A stretch of DNA of 5,511 bases from Candidatus Zixiibacteriota bacterium (lineage in GTDB: Bacteria; Zixibacteria; MSB-5A5; GN15; PGXB01): NCBI GenBank assembly GCA_020345705.1, contig CP070766.1, positions 2,564,664 to 2,570,174 on the forward strand, read 5' to 3'. Below the pieces are notes generated by a model. It was not told the DNA's origin and made no database searches. It saw nothing but the letters and a program-made list of their open reading frames with translations. The translations under genes were made by a program, and so were the position numbers. Of this stretch, positions 5,079-5,511 are shown one piece after another. Positions within the stretch are counted from its first letter, which is position 1; every line of letters begins with the position of its first letter.

Positions 5079-5511
5079 ATGAAGCCGATTATTGTCTCCA
5101 ATCGGCTGCCGATCAAGCTGGAAAAGATTGAAGGGAAATGGCAGATTCTACCCGGCAGCGGCGGGCTGGTAACGGCTCTGGCGCCCGTTCTCCGGGGAAG
5201 CAAAAGCACCTGGGTCGGTTGGCCGGGGGCCGCCTGGAGTGATAAACTCAATAAACTCCTCGAACAAAGTACCGCTGATATCGGCTATCGCTTGCAAAGG
5301 GTTGATTTGACCGACAAGGACATCGCCGGTTTCTATCGCGGTTTTTCAAACGAATCTGTCTGGCCCCTTTTCCATGATCTTCTGGATCACTGCGATTTCG
5401 AAACCCGTCACTGGGAGACATATCAGAAGGTCAATTACAAATTCGCCGTTGAAGCGGCCCGCGCCGTGACGGAGGAAGACTTCATATGGGTTCAGGATTA
5501 TCATCTGATGC
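5079..5511 (+). CDS. otsA: Trehalose-6-phosphate synthase, N-terminal part (cut by window edge)
   Basis: This is a GT20 enzyme that joins NDP-glucose to glucose-6-phosphate to give trehalose-6-phosphate. The first 144 residues are present; full-length members run to about 460-500 residues when not fused to other domains. IVSNRLPIK (5-13) carries the expected phosphate-binding Arg9. GSGGLVTAL (26-34) is the flexible Gly-Gly nucleotide-sugar loop, and TWVGWPG (44-50) follows. FYRGFSNESVWPLFH (85-99) contains the Tyr and Trp (86 and 95) that contact glucose-6-phosphate in the E. coli enzyme. WVQDYHLM (137-144) contains the Asp equivalent to E. coli Asp130. All key residues visible at this end are conserved, so it is probably functional. 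It is last in the visible operon; whether a C-terminal fusion or more genes follow cannot be seen. Confidence 0.95.
   Translation, partial: MKPIIVSNRLPIKLEKIEGKWQILPGSGGLVTALAPVLRGSKSTWVGWPGAAWSDKLNKLLEQSTADIGYRLQRVDLTDKDIAGFYRGFSNESVWPLFHDLLDHCDFETRHWETYQKVNYKFAVEAARAVTEEDFIWVQDYHLM

Overview
The window is bacterial chromosomal DNA of moderate GC content. Its main content is a trehalose-synthesis operon on the + strand that runs off the right edge. Protein-level similarity cannot be searched here, so the host is uncertain. The mix of a DUF5752-like protein, a TreT-type glycosyltransferase and OtsA/OtsB, together with intergenic repeat-like DNA, would suit an uncultured or environmental lineage (an FCB-group candidate phylum such as Zixibacteria is a low-confidence guess). 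Nothing in the window is decisive for taxonomy.

Layout. Positions 1-29 (minus) hold the first nine codons of a gene leaving the window on the left, marked by a strong Shine-Dalgarno sequence. Positions 30-451 have no credible gene. They hold a candidate promoter for that leftward gene, a short segment of tandem pyrimidine repeats, and a striking 123-bp inverted repeat (303-425) with perfect 24-bp arms. Positions 452-1012 (minus) encode a RimJ/RimL-type GNAT acetyltransferase. A 202-bp divergent intergenic region separates it from 1215-2165 (+), a multi-pass membrane protein of the UPF0104 / lysylphosphatidylglycerol-synthase transmembrane family that has no catalytic domain attached. After a 151-bp gap comes the operon: a DUF5752-like protein with an internal duplication (2317-3030), a TreT-like GT4 trehalose synthase (3027-4265, 4-bp ATGA overlap), OtsB (4289-5062) and the N-terminal third or so of OtsA (5079 to the edge).

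How the genes fit together. OtsA makes trehalose-6-phosphate from NDP-glucose and glucose-6-phosphate, and OtsB dephosphorylates it. TreT makes trehalose in one reversible step from NDP-glucose and free glucose. Having both routes in one tightly packed operon, led by a small uncharacterised protein translationally coupled to TreT, is the most interesting feature. The DUF5752-like protein is the best candidate for an undescribed accessory or regulatory role in trehalose metabolism. The GNAT gene and the membrane protein have no evident metabolic link to trehalose.
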